From Ewingella sp. CoE-038-23 (lineage in GTDB: Bacteria; Pseudomonadota; Gammaproteobacteria; Enterobacterales; Enterobacteriaceae), in contig NZ_JAZHOH010000001.1 in assembly GCF_040419245.1 (NCBI RefSeq), positions 2,046,001 to 2,110,000 of the forward strand: a stretch of DNA of 64,000 bases, in the 5' to 3' direction. Below the pieces are notes generated by a model that saw nothing but the letters and a program-made list of their open reading frames with translations, was not told the origin of the DNA and did no database searches. The translations under genes were made by a program, and so were the position numbers. Numbering within the stretch: the stretch's first letter is position 1; each line of letters begins with the position of its first letter. Below, piece by piece: positions 24,605-34,213 of the stretch.

Positions 24605-26263
24605 TCACTGTGGATAGGGAACCCAGCTCCCGCCATTCAACCGGATGTAGAACTTCCCTTGATACTCCATGACCACGGCGTTCTCGTTTTCTGACACCCT
24701 TGGGGTTTCAGGCAGGTTGCCGCTGAGGGTTGGCCAGTCGACGGTGGGAGAGGTGAACAGCTTGCCGTCCACGGCGCGGGAGACCAGCTCGGAGAGGGCC
24801 AGATAGCTACTGGGTTGATCGATTTTCAGCGGCGTGGCTGGGTGCGGGGACTGCATACCGAAGAACTTCACGCCGACGGGAATGTGGGTGATGCTCGGGC
24901 TTGGGATATCGCGCAGGCCGGAGATCTGCATCTTATCTCCTGCTAAGGCCGCACCGTGCTCGGGTACCACCACCAGCATCACTTTACGGCCAGACTTCTC
25001 CAGCTGATCCATAAAAGTATTCAGTTGAGCGAACAGCGTCTCGGCGCGGGTGCGGTAATCCGCCGGTTTATTGGTGCCGACGTAACGGTTGCCGTCGTGT
25101 AGCGGCACGAGGTTGAAGAAAGTCGCGGTGCGATTACTGCCGGCTTTCTGCTGATTCTCCAGCCAGCGGGTGAATAACTGACCGTCGTTGTAGATTGGCG
25201 AACCGTCGAAAGAGGTCAGATTATGGCCCAGCCCGGCTTGCGACATCAGTGGTGCCTGCAACCCAGCATCTTTGCGTAAGTCTTTAATATAGTTGCCAAA
25301 CTCACCGGTGTGATCCATCGCCAACTGGGAACCAAAACCCAGGCGCGCGAGATCGTCAAACAGGTAACATTTCTGGCCAGAGGTTTGATACAAATCGTGG
25401 TGCGACGTCTGGCCACAGCTGGCGCGCAGCAGGCGAATCGAGGCCGGGCCGCTGTAGGAGGTGGCGGAGTTAAAATTGCTGAACACCATGTCGAAGCGCG
25501 ACCAGAGCGGAGAATTCGCCAGATTGGCGGCATCCAGATCCGACCACGCCAGCGAACAGATGTTGATCACTAACAGATCAAACGGCTGGGCGTCGGCGGG
25601 CAGAGCTTCAGGGAATAGCGTCTGACGAGTGCGCTCGCGCTGATAGAACTGCTCTAAATAGGCATTCAGATTTTCATTAGTTGGCGGCCCGCTGACGGTA
25701 TTGGGCAGGGATTCGCCACTGCGCGGTTGAGCCACCGGCTGGCTGACTGGGGTGGAAATGTTCGCCACGGCTTTCGCTTCGGGCGATGACCAGCCCGGCA
25801 GCACCAGCAGGCTGACATTCAGCCAGACCAGTACCGCCACGGTTAGCGTGGTGATGCGGATCCACTGCGCCACAAACAGATAAGCCACCAGCAGCACAAA
25901 GGCTACGCCAACCCACTGCCAGTTAATAAAGCGGTCGGCCAACTCGAGCAGGTAGTCGAGGCTAAATCCGCTGACGTCGCCGCCCTGACTGACGATGGTG
26001 CGCCAGCCCGGCAGCCAGGTGTCGTGATAAAACAGCCCTAAACCAAACGGCAGGGCCAGCCAGTGTCGCCAGCGATGCAGGCGCAGAGACGGCAGGGGGA
26101 ACAGCAGGCAGGCGGCAAAAATCAGGTTGCCGATGGCGTCGAAATTGAGATAACCCTGCCAAAGCAGAATAAATTTCAGCAGAAAATAGTAATTCCATGC
26201 CCCAAGACCACGCCAGGATTGCCACAGGGGAAGGCGAGATGCGTTTAATTTGTTGTTATTCAT
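24605..26263 (-). CDS. bcsG: Cellulose biosynthesis protein BcsG (phosphoethanolamine transferase)
   Basis: The 552-residue inner-membrane protein has an N-terminal set of four or five helices and a periplasmic alkaline-phosphatase-fold domain (from about residue 200). The catalytic region TSYSGPASIRLLRASCGQ holds the expected Ser nucleophile, and the metal-site motif VPEHGAAL is present. In E. coli this enzyme adds phosphoethanolamine to cellulose. Its start overlaps the bcsF stop by 4 bp in the bcsEFG operon. Length matches E. coli (559), no breaks. It suggests modified cellulose is made if the rest of the operon works. Confidence 0.93.
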   Translation of the reverse strand: MNNNKLNASRLPLWQSWRGLGAWNYYFLLKFILLWQGYLNFDAIGNLIFAACLLFPLPSLRLHRWRHWLALPFGLGLFYHDTWLPGWRTIVSQGGDVSGFSLDYLLELADRFINWQWVGVAFVLLVAYLFVAQWIRITTLTVAVLVWLNVSLLVLPGWSSPEAKAVANISTPVSQPVAQPRSGESLPNTVSGPPTNENLNAYLEQFYQRERTRQTLFPEALPADAQPFDLLVINICSLAWSDLDAANLANSPLWSRFDMVFSNFNSATSYSGPASIRLLRASCGQTSHHDLYQTSGQKCYLFDDLARLGFGSQLAMDHTGEFGNYIKDLRKDAGLQAPLMSQAGLGHNLTSFDGSPIYNDGQLFTRWLENQQKAGSNRTATFFNLVPLHDGNRYVGTNKPADYRTRAETLFAQLNTFMDQLEKSGRKVMLVVVPEHGAALAGDKMQISGLRDIPSPSITHIPVGVKFFGMQSPHPATPLKIDQPSSYLALSELVSRAVDGKLFTSPTVDWPTLSGNLPETPRVSENENAVVMEYQGKFYIRLNGGSWVPYPQ

Positions 26264-26484
26264 GATGATCTATTCGATGAGTCTGGCGCTAAATCAGCCG
26301 CGGCGAAGGCTTGCTCCGCGCGGCGGGCCTCTTTAGCGGTGATCGGTTTAAGGTAGCGAGGGGACAAAAAGCGCGCCTCGAAGCTCAGTTTCCACCGTGT
26401 CAAACGGCGGCCGATGAACATTCCAAAGGGGATAAAAATTATCGCCGCCAGAATGAATATTTCGATAATGTCGCTGATATTCAT
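26260..26484 (-). CDS. bcsF: Cellulose biosynthesis protein BcsF
   Basis: The 74-residue protein has one N-terminal membrane helix (IIEIFILAAIIFIPFGMFIG) followed by a basic/acidic cytoplasmic tail (RYLKPITAKEARRAEQ). E. coli BcsF is about 63 residues with the same layout and recruits BcsE, with its bound c-di-GMP, to the synthase complex. It sits between bcsE and bcsG: 2 bp after bcsE, 4 bp overlap with bcsG. The tail is a little longer than usual. Confidence 0.9.
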   Translation of the reverse strand: MNISDIIEIFILAAIIFIPFGMFIGRRLTRWKLSFEARFLSPRYLKPITAKEARRAEQAFAAADLAPDSSNRSS

Positions 26485-26486
26485 GG

Positions 26487-28091
26487 TTATTGCTGATCCT
26501 TAGCGCGATGAGGCGTGGCGCTTAAAAGCAAATTGATTGGCTGCGGGTGCGTCGGTTCAGGCGCGTTGGCGGCGTCACGCGGCGGCACGGTCATCTGCTG
26601 CGGCTCGGCGACAGGGTCCGGCAGAGCAGGTTTGGCGGCCAAACGGCGAATTTCCGACTGAATATCATCAGCTTGATGCCAAACCGTGCGGCTGGCGAAC
26701 ACTTCATCCACCGGCAGGCTGAACAGCGAACGCAGCACTTGCTCTACATCGCCGGCCTGGCAGTTGGAGAGAAACAGCAGCAGATGACGCTCGGTCAGTG
26801 ACAAAATATCGCCGTCGCGGCGCAAATGACACAGCGACATCGACTGCGCCGGATTGATGCCCGTCACCGGGCGCAGGGAAATCAGCACGCCCGGTGCGTC
26901 GGTCTGCTGCTCGGCGTGGCTCCAGATGGACTGCATCACTTTGCAGAAGGCCGGCAGCGGCAGGTAGCCTTTGTGATGGGTCGGCAGGCGGCCTTGCAGC
27001 AGTTGCTCAATATCGTCCGACACCTGACGGGTGAAGCTCAGAGGCTGAATATCCTCCAGCAGGGTGAGGAAGCTGGAAAGACGCGCCGCCTGTGGCACCA
27101 CCAAATTGGCACCGCAGGCCTGCAATAGGCGCTGGTCGGCGTAGCGCAGAGCAGCGCCCAGTTCGCGCACTACAATTTTCAATCCGCCGCCGCGCTGGGT
27201 GCGCAGCAGGTGGATTTGCCGGGCGAGGGTTTCAACCTGCTCATTGCTATTAAGGGCGAAAATCAGCGTAGCCGAGCGAGCACGCATACCACTTTCGGCC
27301 AGTGCCGCGTTGTCTTCAAACAGCTGCCAGTTGCCGGAGAGAGGCGGCGCGCCTTCCAGCACGCCGCGCTCGGCCAAAAAGGCCCACTGATCGTCACTGA
27401 GCGCGGCCGGGCCAGCGTCGGCGGCGGCTTTGGGCATTACCGACCAGCCAAGCGGGCGCTTTTGTAGCGCGTAAGTGGTATTGGCCTCCGCGGTCACTTG
27501 GTTATGCCACCAGGAAATAACCCACTGCGCTGGCTCAATATCACTGCGCAAATGGCAAAGACCATATAAAGCACGATGATAAGTATGGAGTTTTAATTTA
27601 AGGTTCTGCTCAGATTTGCCATGGGCAATAATAAGTAGCGCAATCTTCTTAGATTTCGCTAGCGCGCTGATTTCATGCAGCCAATGGGCAAACTCTTGCT
27701 CGCTGAACCCCTGCCAAACGCCGTTGGGAAACAATAAAACCACCAGTTTATTTTGTTCACCAATCACACGATTGAGATCACGCGACAGAGATTTGAACGC
27801 CTTTTTATCCGTCGGCATCGCATATTGCTTGACCGAGGGGGCGGACGAAATAAGGCGCGAAATGAGCACGTGGTCCGGGGAAAGAGGGCGTTGCTTGTTA
27901 CTCGTAATGAGATTTTCTTGAGGATAAATAATCGTCGTTATTATTTTAATTTCTTGTGCATCAAGCACCTGACCCGCCAGCTCGTAAGCCGCATTTTGGC
28001 TATCTGCGTTGACCCAGTAAAGCCCGCTGGACTGCATTTCAGCCAATTCATTCCAGAATTGCTTGGTGCCAAAAGAAAGGGAAAGAGCCAT
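26487..28091 (-). CDS. bcsE: Cellulose biosynthesis protein BcsE (c-di-GMP-binding)
   Basis: The 534-residue cytoplasmic protein matches BcsE in order and length (E. coli about 523). The degenerate receiver-like region and C-terminal GIL domain are present, with the c-di-GMP-binding RxGD-type motif read as LRRDGDILSLT (about residue 425-435). BcsE binds c-di-GMP and boosts cellulose output through BcsF and BcsQ/R. It opens the bcsEFG operon, divergent from bcsRQABC across a 260-bp AT-rich gap. No clear ribosome site precedes ATG 28091, so the start is less certain. Confidence 0.9.
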   Translation of the reverse strand: MALSLSFGTKQFWNELAEMQSSGLYWVNADSQNAAYELAGQVLDAQEIKIITTIIYPQENLITSNKQRPLSPDHVLISRLISSAPSVKQYAMPTDKKAFKSLSRDLNRVIGEQNKLVVLLFPNGVWQGFSEQEFAHWLHEISALAKSKKIALLIIAHGKSEQNLKLKLHTYHRALYGLCHLRSDIEPAQWVISWWHNQVTAEANTTYALQKRPLGWSVMPKAAADAGPAALSDDQWAFLAERGVLEGAPPLSGNWQLFEDNAALAESGMRARSATLIFALNSNEQVETLARQIHLLRTQRGGGLKIVVRELGAALRYADQRLLQACGANLVVPQAARLSSFLTLLEDIQPLSFTRQVSDDIEQLLQGRLPTHHKGYLPLPAFCKVMQSIWSHAEQQTDAPGVLISLRPVTGINPAQSMSLCHLRRDGDILSLTERHLLLFLSNCQAGDVEQVLRSLFSLPVDEVFASRTVWHQADDIQSEIRRLAAKPALPDPVAEPQQMTVPPRDAANAPEPTHPQPINLLLSATPHRAKDQQ

Positions 28092-28351
28092 TATTTGTAT
28101 AGCCTAAATAAGTTTGCCGGAATAAGTCTGACTGACTTGCTGGCATAAGGTGTAACATCATTTTAATTGAAAGTATGCTTTGGAGACAATTAGAAATATG
28201 ATTATAATAACCGAAATTTCTTAATCTAAATATTTCGGGCATTGCCCCATCCCATATCCAGTAAAGAACATCCTAATACCACAACTTATTTTTAGTCGGC
28301 GGTGTTGTTTTTATATCTCAGGAAATGTGAGGGAAGCGGAGTGAAAAAGAG
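28092..28351. promoter_or_regulatory. Shared promoter region of bcsEFG and bcsRQABC
   Basis: A 260-bp AT-rich gap separates the divergent cellulose operons and must hold both promoters. I could not single out convincing -10/-35 boxes or regulator sites by eye. A ribosome site GGAG lies before bcsR. Confidence 0.5.
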
Positions 28352-28570
28352 ATGCGACCTGATAGCCCAGTAGTCAATAGCGAAAAAGATAATGAAAACG
28401 ATGATTTACTGGCGTTAAGTCACCTTTTTGCCTTACCTGAATTACATTATATCGATATAGCCCGTAAAGAAAAAATTCCGCAGGTATTAAAACGCTGGCC
28501 ACTGCTGGCTGAATTATCTCCGAAAGCGGATTTTCATCCCGACCACGAATTAACTCACAACCAAGGGTGA
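28352..28570 (+). CDS. bcsR: Cellulose biosynthesis protein BcsR
   Basis: The 72-residue protein has the BcsR core DDLLALSHLFALPELHYIDI followed by a basic stretch and a WPLLAEL helix. In E. coli this short protein stabilises BcsQ and helps assemble the synthase complex at the pole. It begins the second bcs operon and lies 4 bp before bcsQ. ATG 28352 follows GGAGTGAAAAAGAG. E. coli BcsR is about 62 residues; the N-terminus here is slightly longer. Confidence 0.9.
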   Translation: MRPDSPVVNSEKDNENDDLLALSHLFALPELHYIDIARKEKIPQVLKRWPLLAELSPKADFHPDHELTHNQG

Positions 28571-28574
28571 TCTC

Positions 28575-29291
28575 ATGCCTGTTATTGCCCTTCAGGGGAT
28601 CCGGGGAGGAACCGGCGTCACCTCAGTCACTGCGTCTTTAGCCTGGGCGCTGTCTCAGGCCGGTGAGAAGGTGTTGGCTATCGATTTTTCGCCCGCTAAT
28701 CTCTTACGTTTACACTTTAATATGCCTTACGACTCGCCGCGTGGCTGGGCCACGGCGGTGCGCGCAGGCGAGGGCTGGGAGCAGGGCGCGATGCGCTATC
28801 ATTCCCATCTCGATTTCTTGCCTTTCGGCCAACTGCCTGCCATCGAGCAAACGCAGGTTTACTGCGACTGGCAAGATAACCTGACAAAAATTGACAATAC
28901 TGGCGTCTATGATTGGGTGCTGCTCGACACGCCCGTTGACCAACCGGCGCTGGCGGCGCAGGCACTCTCTATTGCCGACCACGCTTTCACCTTGCTGCAC
29001 GCCGACAGCCAGTCGCACGTTCGTTTGCATCAGCAGCCGATGCCCGCCAATAGCCATTATCTGGTGAATCAGTTCATGCCTGGCAGCCAGTTGCAGCAAG
29101 ACATTCTGCTGCTATGGCAACAGAGCCTGCCGCGCCTGCTGCCGCTGATCCTGCACCGTGACGAAGCCATGGCGGAGTCTCTGGCTGCTAAGCGTCCGGT
29201 GGGCGAAATGGCCCCACTGAGCAAAAGCTGCCAAGAGATGCAGGCTCTCGCCAGCTGGTGCCAAATCCACCTGCGCGCGGGGCAGAAGTAA
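28575..29291 (+). CDS. bcsQ: Cellulose biosynthesis protein BcsQ (MinD/ParA-like ATPase)
   Basis: The 238-residue protein has a deviant Walker A (LQGIRGGTGVTSVTA), an ALSIADHAF switch region and a late basic helix, as in BcsQ (E. coli about 250). It is a membrane-associated MinD-type NTPase that, with BcsR and BcsE, controls synthase assembly. Lys is missing from the usual KGGxGKT signature, which is normal for this family. Its stop overlaps the bcsA start as TAATG. Intact. Confidence 0.92.
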   Translation: MPVIALQGIRGGTGVTSVTASLAWALSQAGEKVLAIDFSPANLLRLHFNMPYDSPRGWATAVRAGEGWEQGAMRYHSHLDFLPFGQLPAIEQTQVYCDWQDNLTKIDNTGVYDWVLLDTPVDQPALAAQALSIADHAFTLLHADSQSHVRLHQQPMPANSHYLVNQFMPGSQLQQDILLLWQQSLPRLLPLILHRDEAMAESLAAKRPVGEMAPLSKSCQEMQALASWCQIHLRAGQK

Positions 29292-31906
29292 TGAGTCGCC
29301 TGCTTCGCGCCTTGTTGGTGCCTCCGGTCGCCAGCGCCTTACAACAGCGTTATCGCAATTATCGCCAGCAGGGCGCGTCGCATGTCGCCAGTCTGCTGAT
29401 GGTGATGTGCGTCACGCTGGGCTGGCTGTTGCTGCGCTTTGAGTCTCCAGCGTGGCAGCGCGTGCGTCAGCGCCGCGCCCAGTGGTTCCCCCATATTTCT
29501 GCCCAACGCCCGCGCCCGGCGGACCCCATCCGCTACCTGCTGCAAACCTGCTGGCTACTGCTGTTTATTCCGGCAGGCGGCCTGCGCGGGCGGGTAAAAG
29601 TCAGTGACTGGCCGCAGCGTTTACGCGCCAAGATGCACAACTGGCTGGACGCGATGCCCGCGCGCATCACCCATAGCCCCTTGTCAGAGAAGGTGATGCA
29701 TCCGATGCGTGGCCTGAGCAAGCTGGCAAGAAGGGCGCTGATCGTCATCGGTTCGCTGGTCGCCGCCGTGCTGGTGATGTTCTGCATCTCGCAGCCCTTC
29801 GGCTATCTGGCGCAGTTCATATTTGTGGTGCTGCTGTGGAGCCTCGCCATGCTGGTGCGCCGCATTCCGGGGCGCTTCCCGACGCTGATGCTGATCGTCC
29901 TCTCGCTGACCGTCTCCTGTCGCTATCTGTGGTGGCGCTACACCTCGACCCTCAACTGGGATGACCCGGTGAGCCTGATTTGCGGCCTGCTGCTGTTAGC
30001 GGCGGAAACCTACTCATGGGTGGTACTGGTGCTGGGCTACTTCCAGACCATTTGGCCGCTGAACCGCAAACCGGTGCCAATGCCCACGGACATCGCCGTC
30101 TGGCCGCAGGTGGATCTGCTGATCCCCACGTATAATGAACCTCTTAGCGTGGTGAAACCGGCGATGTACGCCGCGCTGGGGCTGGACTGGCCGAAAGAGA
30201 AGCTGACCATTTGGCTGCTCGACGACGGCAATCGCCCCGAGTTTGCTGATTTCGCCAAGGAAATCGGCGTGCAATATATTGCGCGGCCGACCCACGAACA
30301 CGCCAAGGCGGGCAACATCAACAATGCCTTGAAGCAGTGTAAAGGGGAGTTGGTGGCGATTTTCGACTGCGACCACGTGCCGACGCGCTCCTTCTTGCAG
30401 CTCACCGTCGGCTGGTTCTTCAAAGACAGCAAGCTCGGCATGTTGCAGACCCCGCATCACTTCTTCTCGCCGGATCCGTTCGAACGCAATCTGGGCCGAG
30501 TGCGCCGCACGCCAAACGAGGGCGAGCTGTTCTATGGCTTAGTGCAGGACGGCAACGACCTGTGGGACGCCAGCTTCTTCTGCGGCTCTTGCGCCGTGCT
30601 GCGCCGCAGCGTGCTGGATGAAATCGGCGGTATTGCGGTGGAAACCGTCACCGAAGACGCCCACACCTCACTGCGCATGCACCGCCACGGCCACACCTCT
30701 GCCTATATTCGCATTCCACAAGCAGCCGGATTGGCGACTGAAAGTCTGTCAGCCCACGTCAACCAGCGTATTCGCTGGGCGCGCGGCATGGTGCAGATTT
30801 TCCGCCTCGACAACCCGCTGTGGGGCAAAGGGCTGAAGCTGGCGCAGCGTCTGTGCTACGCCAATGCCATGTTGCACTTCTTGGCGGGCATCCCGCGCCT
30901 GATCTTCCTGACGGCGCCTTTGGCTTTTCTGCTGCTTAATGCCTACATCATCTATGCCCCGGCGCTGGCTATCGCGCTGTACGTGCTGCCGCACATGGTT
31001 CATGCCAGCCTGGCGACCTCACGGGTGCAGGGGAAATATCGCCATTCTTTCTGGAGTGAAATCTATGAAACCGTGCTGGCGTGGTATATCGCCCGGCCAA
31101 CCACGGTGGCGCTGTTTAACCCGCGCGCCGGGAGCTTTAACGTCACGGCGAAAGGGGGGATGCACGACAAATCCTACGTCGACTGGAAAATCACCCGGCC
31201 TTATCAGTTTCTGATGTTGCTCAATCTGCTGGGCTTTGGCGTGGGGATCTGGCGTCTGTTCCACACGCATTCCGACGAGTTTTATACCGTGCTGATAAGC
31301 CTCGCGTGGGTGACCTACAACATGATTATTCTGGGCGGCGCCATCGCCGTGGCCTTTGAAGCCAAGCAGGTCAGGCAGGCGCACCGCGTGGAAGTCTCCA
31401 TGCCCGCCGCGCTGGCCCGCGAAGATGGCCATATCTATGTCGCCACCATGCAGGACTTCTCGGACAGCGGCGCAGGTATCGCCACGGCCGGTGCCGCGCA
31501 CTTCAGAAAAGGTGACAATGTCACTTTATTATTGCCTCGCGGCCAGCAGGAATATGCTTTCCCGTGCCGCATAAGCCGAGTATTTGGTGAAAACATTGGC
31601 GTGCAGCTGTTGCCAATGACCACCGCGCAGCACGTCGATTTTATTCAATGTACCTTCGCCCGCGCCGACAGCTGGGTAGTACGCAGCGACAGCTTCCCTG
31701 AGGACAAGCCGCTGGAAAGCCTGCGCGAAGTGCTAGGGCTGGGTATTCGTGGCTATCTGCGCATGCTGGATATTGCGCCTTATCGCTTCCGGCCGCTGGT
31801 CGCGCGCGGCAACACTTTTGGCCGCTGGGCGGTCTCCTTCCTGCCTCGCAATCCGTCGCTGTCCGTGCAGCCTGATGAATCAACCTTAACGATGATAAAA
31901 AAATGA
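29291..31906 (+). CDS. bcsA: Cellulose synthase catalytic subunit BcsA
   Basis: The 871-residue inner-membrane glycosyltransferase polymerises UDP-glucose into cellulose and extrudes it. Motifs: DDGN (about residue 310), DCDHVP (DxD, about 358), TEDAHTS (about 453), QRIRW (Q(Q/R)xRW, about 491). A C-terminal PilZ domain binds c-di-GMP (RQAHRVEVS and DFSDSGAG). Start 29291 overlaps bcsQ by TAATG, rather than an upstream in-frame ATG inside bcsQ. Length matches E. coli (872). No disruption seen. It overlaps bcsB by 4 bp. Confidence 0.95.
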   Translation: MSRLLRALLVPPVASALQQRYRNYRQQGASHVASLLMVMCVTLGWLLLRFESPAWQRVRQRRAQWFPHISAQRPRPADPIRYLLQTCWLLLFIPAGGLRGRVKVSDWPQRLRAKMHNWLDAMPARITHSPLSEKVMHPMRGLSKLARRALIVIGSLVAAVLVMFCISQPFGYLAQFIFVVLLWSLAMLVRRIPGRFPTLMLIVLSLTVSCRYLWWRYTSTLNWDDPVSLICGLLLLAAETYSWVVLVLGYFQTIWPLNRKPVPMPTDIAVWPQVDLLIPTYNEPLSVVKPAMYAALGLDWPKEKLTIWLLDDGNRPEFADFAKEIGVQYIARPTHEHAKAGNINNALKQCKGELVAIFDCDHVPTRSFLQLTVGWFFKDSKLGMLQTPHHFFSPDPFERNLGRVRRTPNEGELFYGLVQDGNDLWDASFFCGSCAVLRRSVLDEIGGIAVETVTEDAHTSLRMHRHGHTSAYIRIPQAAGLATESLSAHVNQRIRWARGMVQIFRLDNPLWGKGLKLAQRLCYANAMLHFLAGIPRLIFLTAPLAFLLLNAYIIYAPALAIALYVLPHMVHASLATSRVQGKYRHSFWSEIYETVLAWYIARPTTVALFNPRAGSFNVTAKGGMHDKSYVDWKITRPYQFLMLLNLLGFGVGIWRLFHTHSDEFYTVLISLAWVTYNMIILGGAIAVAFEAKQVRQAHRVEVSMPAALAREDGHIYVATMQDFSDSGAGIATAGAAHFRKGDNVTLLLPRGQQEYAFPCRISRVFGENIGVQLLPMTTAQHVDFIQCTFARADSWVVRSDSFPEDKPLESLREVLGLGIRGYLRMLDIAPYRFRPLVARGNTFGRWAVSFLPRNPSLSVQPDESTLTMIKK

Positions 31907-34209
31907 AACTACTTCCTTTACTCACTTTGATGACTGCGGCATGGGGTGCGGCAGCTCCGGCGTTGCATGCCGAAACCGCGCCGCTGGATTCGCCGCAGGC
32001 CACCACCATTCCGCTGGTTGCTCCGGCGGCGGTGCCGATGATTATTCCCGGCGCGCCGGTGCGTGAGGTAAATCTGCCGTTTCAGGCGATGGTGCCTGAG
32101 CCGGGCGCCATGACCCTGCGCGGCTTCAAGCCCTCGGGCGTGATTGAGTTTGGTGTGCGTAGTGATGAAGTAGTGACTCAGTCCACCCTGAATCTGCAAT
32201 ACACGCCGTCGCCGTCGCTGATCCCGGTGCAGTCGCACCTGAAGGTGTTTCTCAATGACCAGCTGATGGGCGTGCAAACCATCGAGAAAGAACAGCTCGG
32301 CAAGCCGAATCAGTTAAAAATGGCTATCGACCCGCGCTATATTTCCGACTTTAACCGCATCCGGCTGGAGTTTGTCGGCCATTATCAGAATGTCTGCGAA
32401 AACCCGGCCAACAGCACGCTGTGGCTGGAAGTGGGCAAGGGCAGCTCTCTGTCGCTGACCGTGCAGAAGCTGCCGTTGAGCAACGACTTGGCCCACTTCC
32501 CGGTGCCATTCTTTGATGCCCGCGATAGCCGCCCGCTGACGCTGCCGATGGTGTTCTCCGCCGCCCCGGACGCCGGTGAGCAGCAGGCCGCCGCCATTTT
32601 GGCCTCGTGGTTTGGGGTTAAAGCCCAGTGGCGCGGCCAGACCTTCCCGGTGCTCTATAACCAACTGCCGGACAGCCACGCCGTGGTATTCGCCACCAAT
32701 GACCATCGCCCGGACTTCCTGCGCGACCTGCCGCCGGTGAAAGGGCCGACGGTGCAGATGGTCAGCCAGCCGGACAATCCTTACGTCAAAATGCTGCTGG
32801 TGCTGGGGCGTGACGATAAAGATCTGGTGACCGCCGCTAAGGGCATTGCGCAGGGGAATCTACTGTTCCGTGGGTCAAATGTCAGCGTGGATAATGTCGA
32901 ACAGATCAACCCGCGCCAGCCTTACGACGCGCCAAACTGGGTGCGCACCGACCGCCCGATGCACTTTGGCGAACTGAAGCAGTACGCCGAACAGTTACAG
33001 GGTAACGGCATTGAACCCAACCCTATCACCCTGAATATGAACCTGCCGCCGGACCTGTTCCTGATCAACAGCAACGGCATCGATATGCGGCTGAAGTACC
33101 GTTACACCTCGCCGCAGGTGAAGAATACTTCGCGCCTGAGCATCAGCCTGAACAATCAGTTCCTGCAAGATTTCACTCTGGTGCCGGGCAGCGAGCAGGG
33201 TTCGCAACTGCTGCACTTGACCATGCTGCAGGGGCTGCTGGATGACCATAAAGACCTGATGATCCCCGCTTTAAAACTGGGTGCGGTGAACCAGCTACGT
33301 TTTGATTTTGACTACAGTTCGCTGCTGGCGGGCACCGCCGAAGGGCGCTGTGAGACTTACACTACGGTGCAAAACCACGTGGTGATTGATGACAGCTCCA
33401 CCATCGACTTCTCCGGTTATCGCCACTATATGTCGATGCCGGACCTGCGCGCCTTTACCAACGCCGGTTTCCCGTTCAGCCGTCTTGCAGACCTGTCACA
33501 GACGCTGGTGCTGGTGAAAGCTCAGCCACAGCCGGTGCAGCTCACCACCATGCTGGATCAGCTGGGCAACATTGGCTCACTGACCGGCTACCCGGCAACC
33601 GGCGTGGCGGTCAGCAATGACTGGTCGCAGGCCAAAAATGCCGATGCAGATATCCTGATGATTGGCGCGCTGCCGGAGGATTTGCGCGACGCCTCAATCC
33701 GTGATGATAAGAAGGCGAACCTGCTGCTCGACGCCACCCGCGCCGCCGTTAATATGCCCAACCGTCAGGTAGCTTTGCCGGAGAACACCGCGCCAGCCAG
33801 CGATGCCACGCCGGATGCCGATGTGCAGATTAGCGCCCAAGGGCCGATTTCCGCCATTGTCGGCCTACAGTCGCCTTACCACGCTCAGCGCAGTGTCGTG
33901 GCGCTGCTGGCCGACAGCCCGCAAGGCTTCGCATTGCTCAATCATTCACTTCAGGACAGCAAACAGAAGGCGCTGGTGTATGGCTCGGTGGCGATTTTCC
34001 GCGATTCTGGCGTTAACAGCCTGAAAGTGGGCGATGTCTACTATGTCGGCCACCTGCCTTGGTGGGAGCGCGTGTGGAACAAGTTAGCGACGCACCCGGT
34101 GCTGCTGGCCTTTATGGCGGTGGTGGCGGTGGTGCTGATCGCCGTATTGCTGTGGAATGGGCTACGCGCGCTGGGCCGTCGCCGTCTCTCATCCGACGAT
34201 CAGGATTAA
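31903..34209 (+). CDS. bcsB: Cellulose synthase regulatory subunit BcsB
   Basis: The 768-residue protein has a signal peptide (LLPLLTLMTAAWGAAAPALHA), a large periplasmic region with carbohydrate-binding and flavodoxin-like domains, and a C-terminal membrane anchor (LLAFMAVVAVVLIAVLLW, near residue 740) that packs against BcsA. It guides the nascent glucan across the periplasm. E. coli BcsB is 779 residues. Start overlaps bcsA by ATGA; bcsC begins 5 bp after its stop with no bcsZ between them. Confidence 0.93.
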   Translation: MKLLPLLTLMTAAWGAAAPALHAETAPLDSPQATTIPLVAPAAVPMIIPGAPVREVNLPFQAMVPEPGAMTLRGFKPSGVIEFGVRSDEVVTQSTLNLQYTPSPSLIPVQSHLKVFLNDQLMGVQTIEKEQLGKPNQLKMAIDPRYISDFNRIRLEFVGHYQNVCENPANSTLWLEVGKGSSLSLTVQKLPLSNDLAHFPVPFFDARDSRPLTLPMVFSAAPDAGEQQAAAILASWFGVKAQWRGQTFPVLYNQLPDSHAVVFATNDHRPDFLRDLPPVKGPTVQMVSQPDNPYVKMLLVLGRDDKDLVTAAKGIAQGNLLFRGSNVSVDNVEQINPRQPYDAPNWVRTDRPMHFGELKQYAEQLQGNGIEPNPITLNMNLPPDLFLINSNGIDMRLKYRYTSPQVKNTSRLSISLNNQFLQDFTLVPGSEQGSQLLHLTMLQGLLDDHKDLMIPALKLGAVNQLRFDFDYSSLLAGTAEGRCETYTTVQNHVVIDDSSTIDFSGYRHYMSMPDLRAFTNAGFPFSRLADLSQTLVLVKAQPQPVQLTTMLDQLGNIGSLTGYPATGVAVSNDWSQAKNADADILMIGALPEDLRDASIRDDKKANLLLDATRAAVNMPNRQVALPENTAPASDATPDADVQISAQGPISAIVGLQSPYHAQRSVVALLADSPQGFALLNHSLQDSKQKALVYGSVAIFRDSGVNSLKVGDVYYVGHLPWWERVWNKLATHPVLLAFMAVVAVVLIAVLLWNGLRALGRRRLSSDDQD

Positions 34210-34213
34210 TCCC

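Noticed and set aside
24345..24617. Similar ORF (MTPSKRWKTA...) in all three structured repeats, also seen near 19164 and 56479
   Set aside because: The frame differs in end and length between copies, there is no ribosome site or family, and hairpin pairing is conserved better than the protein.
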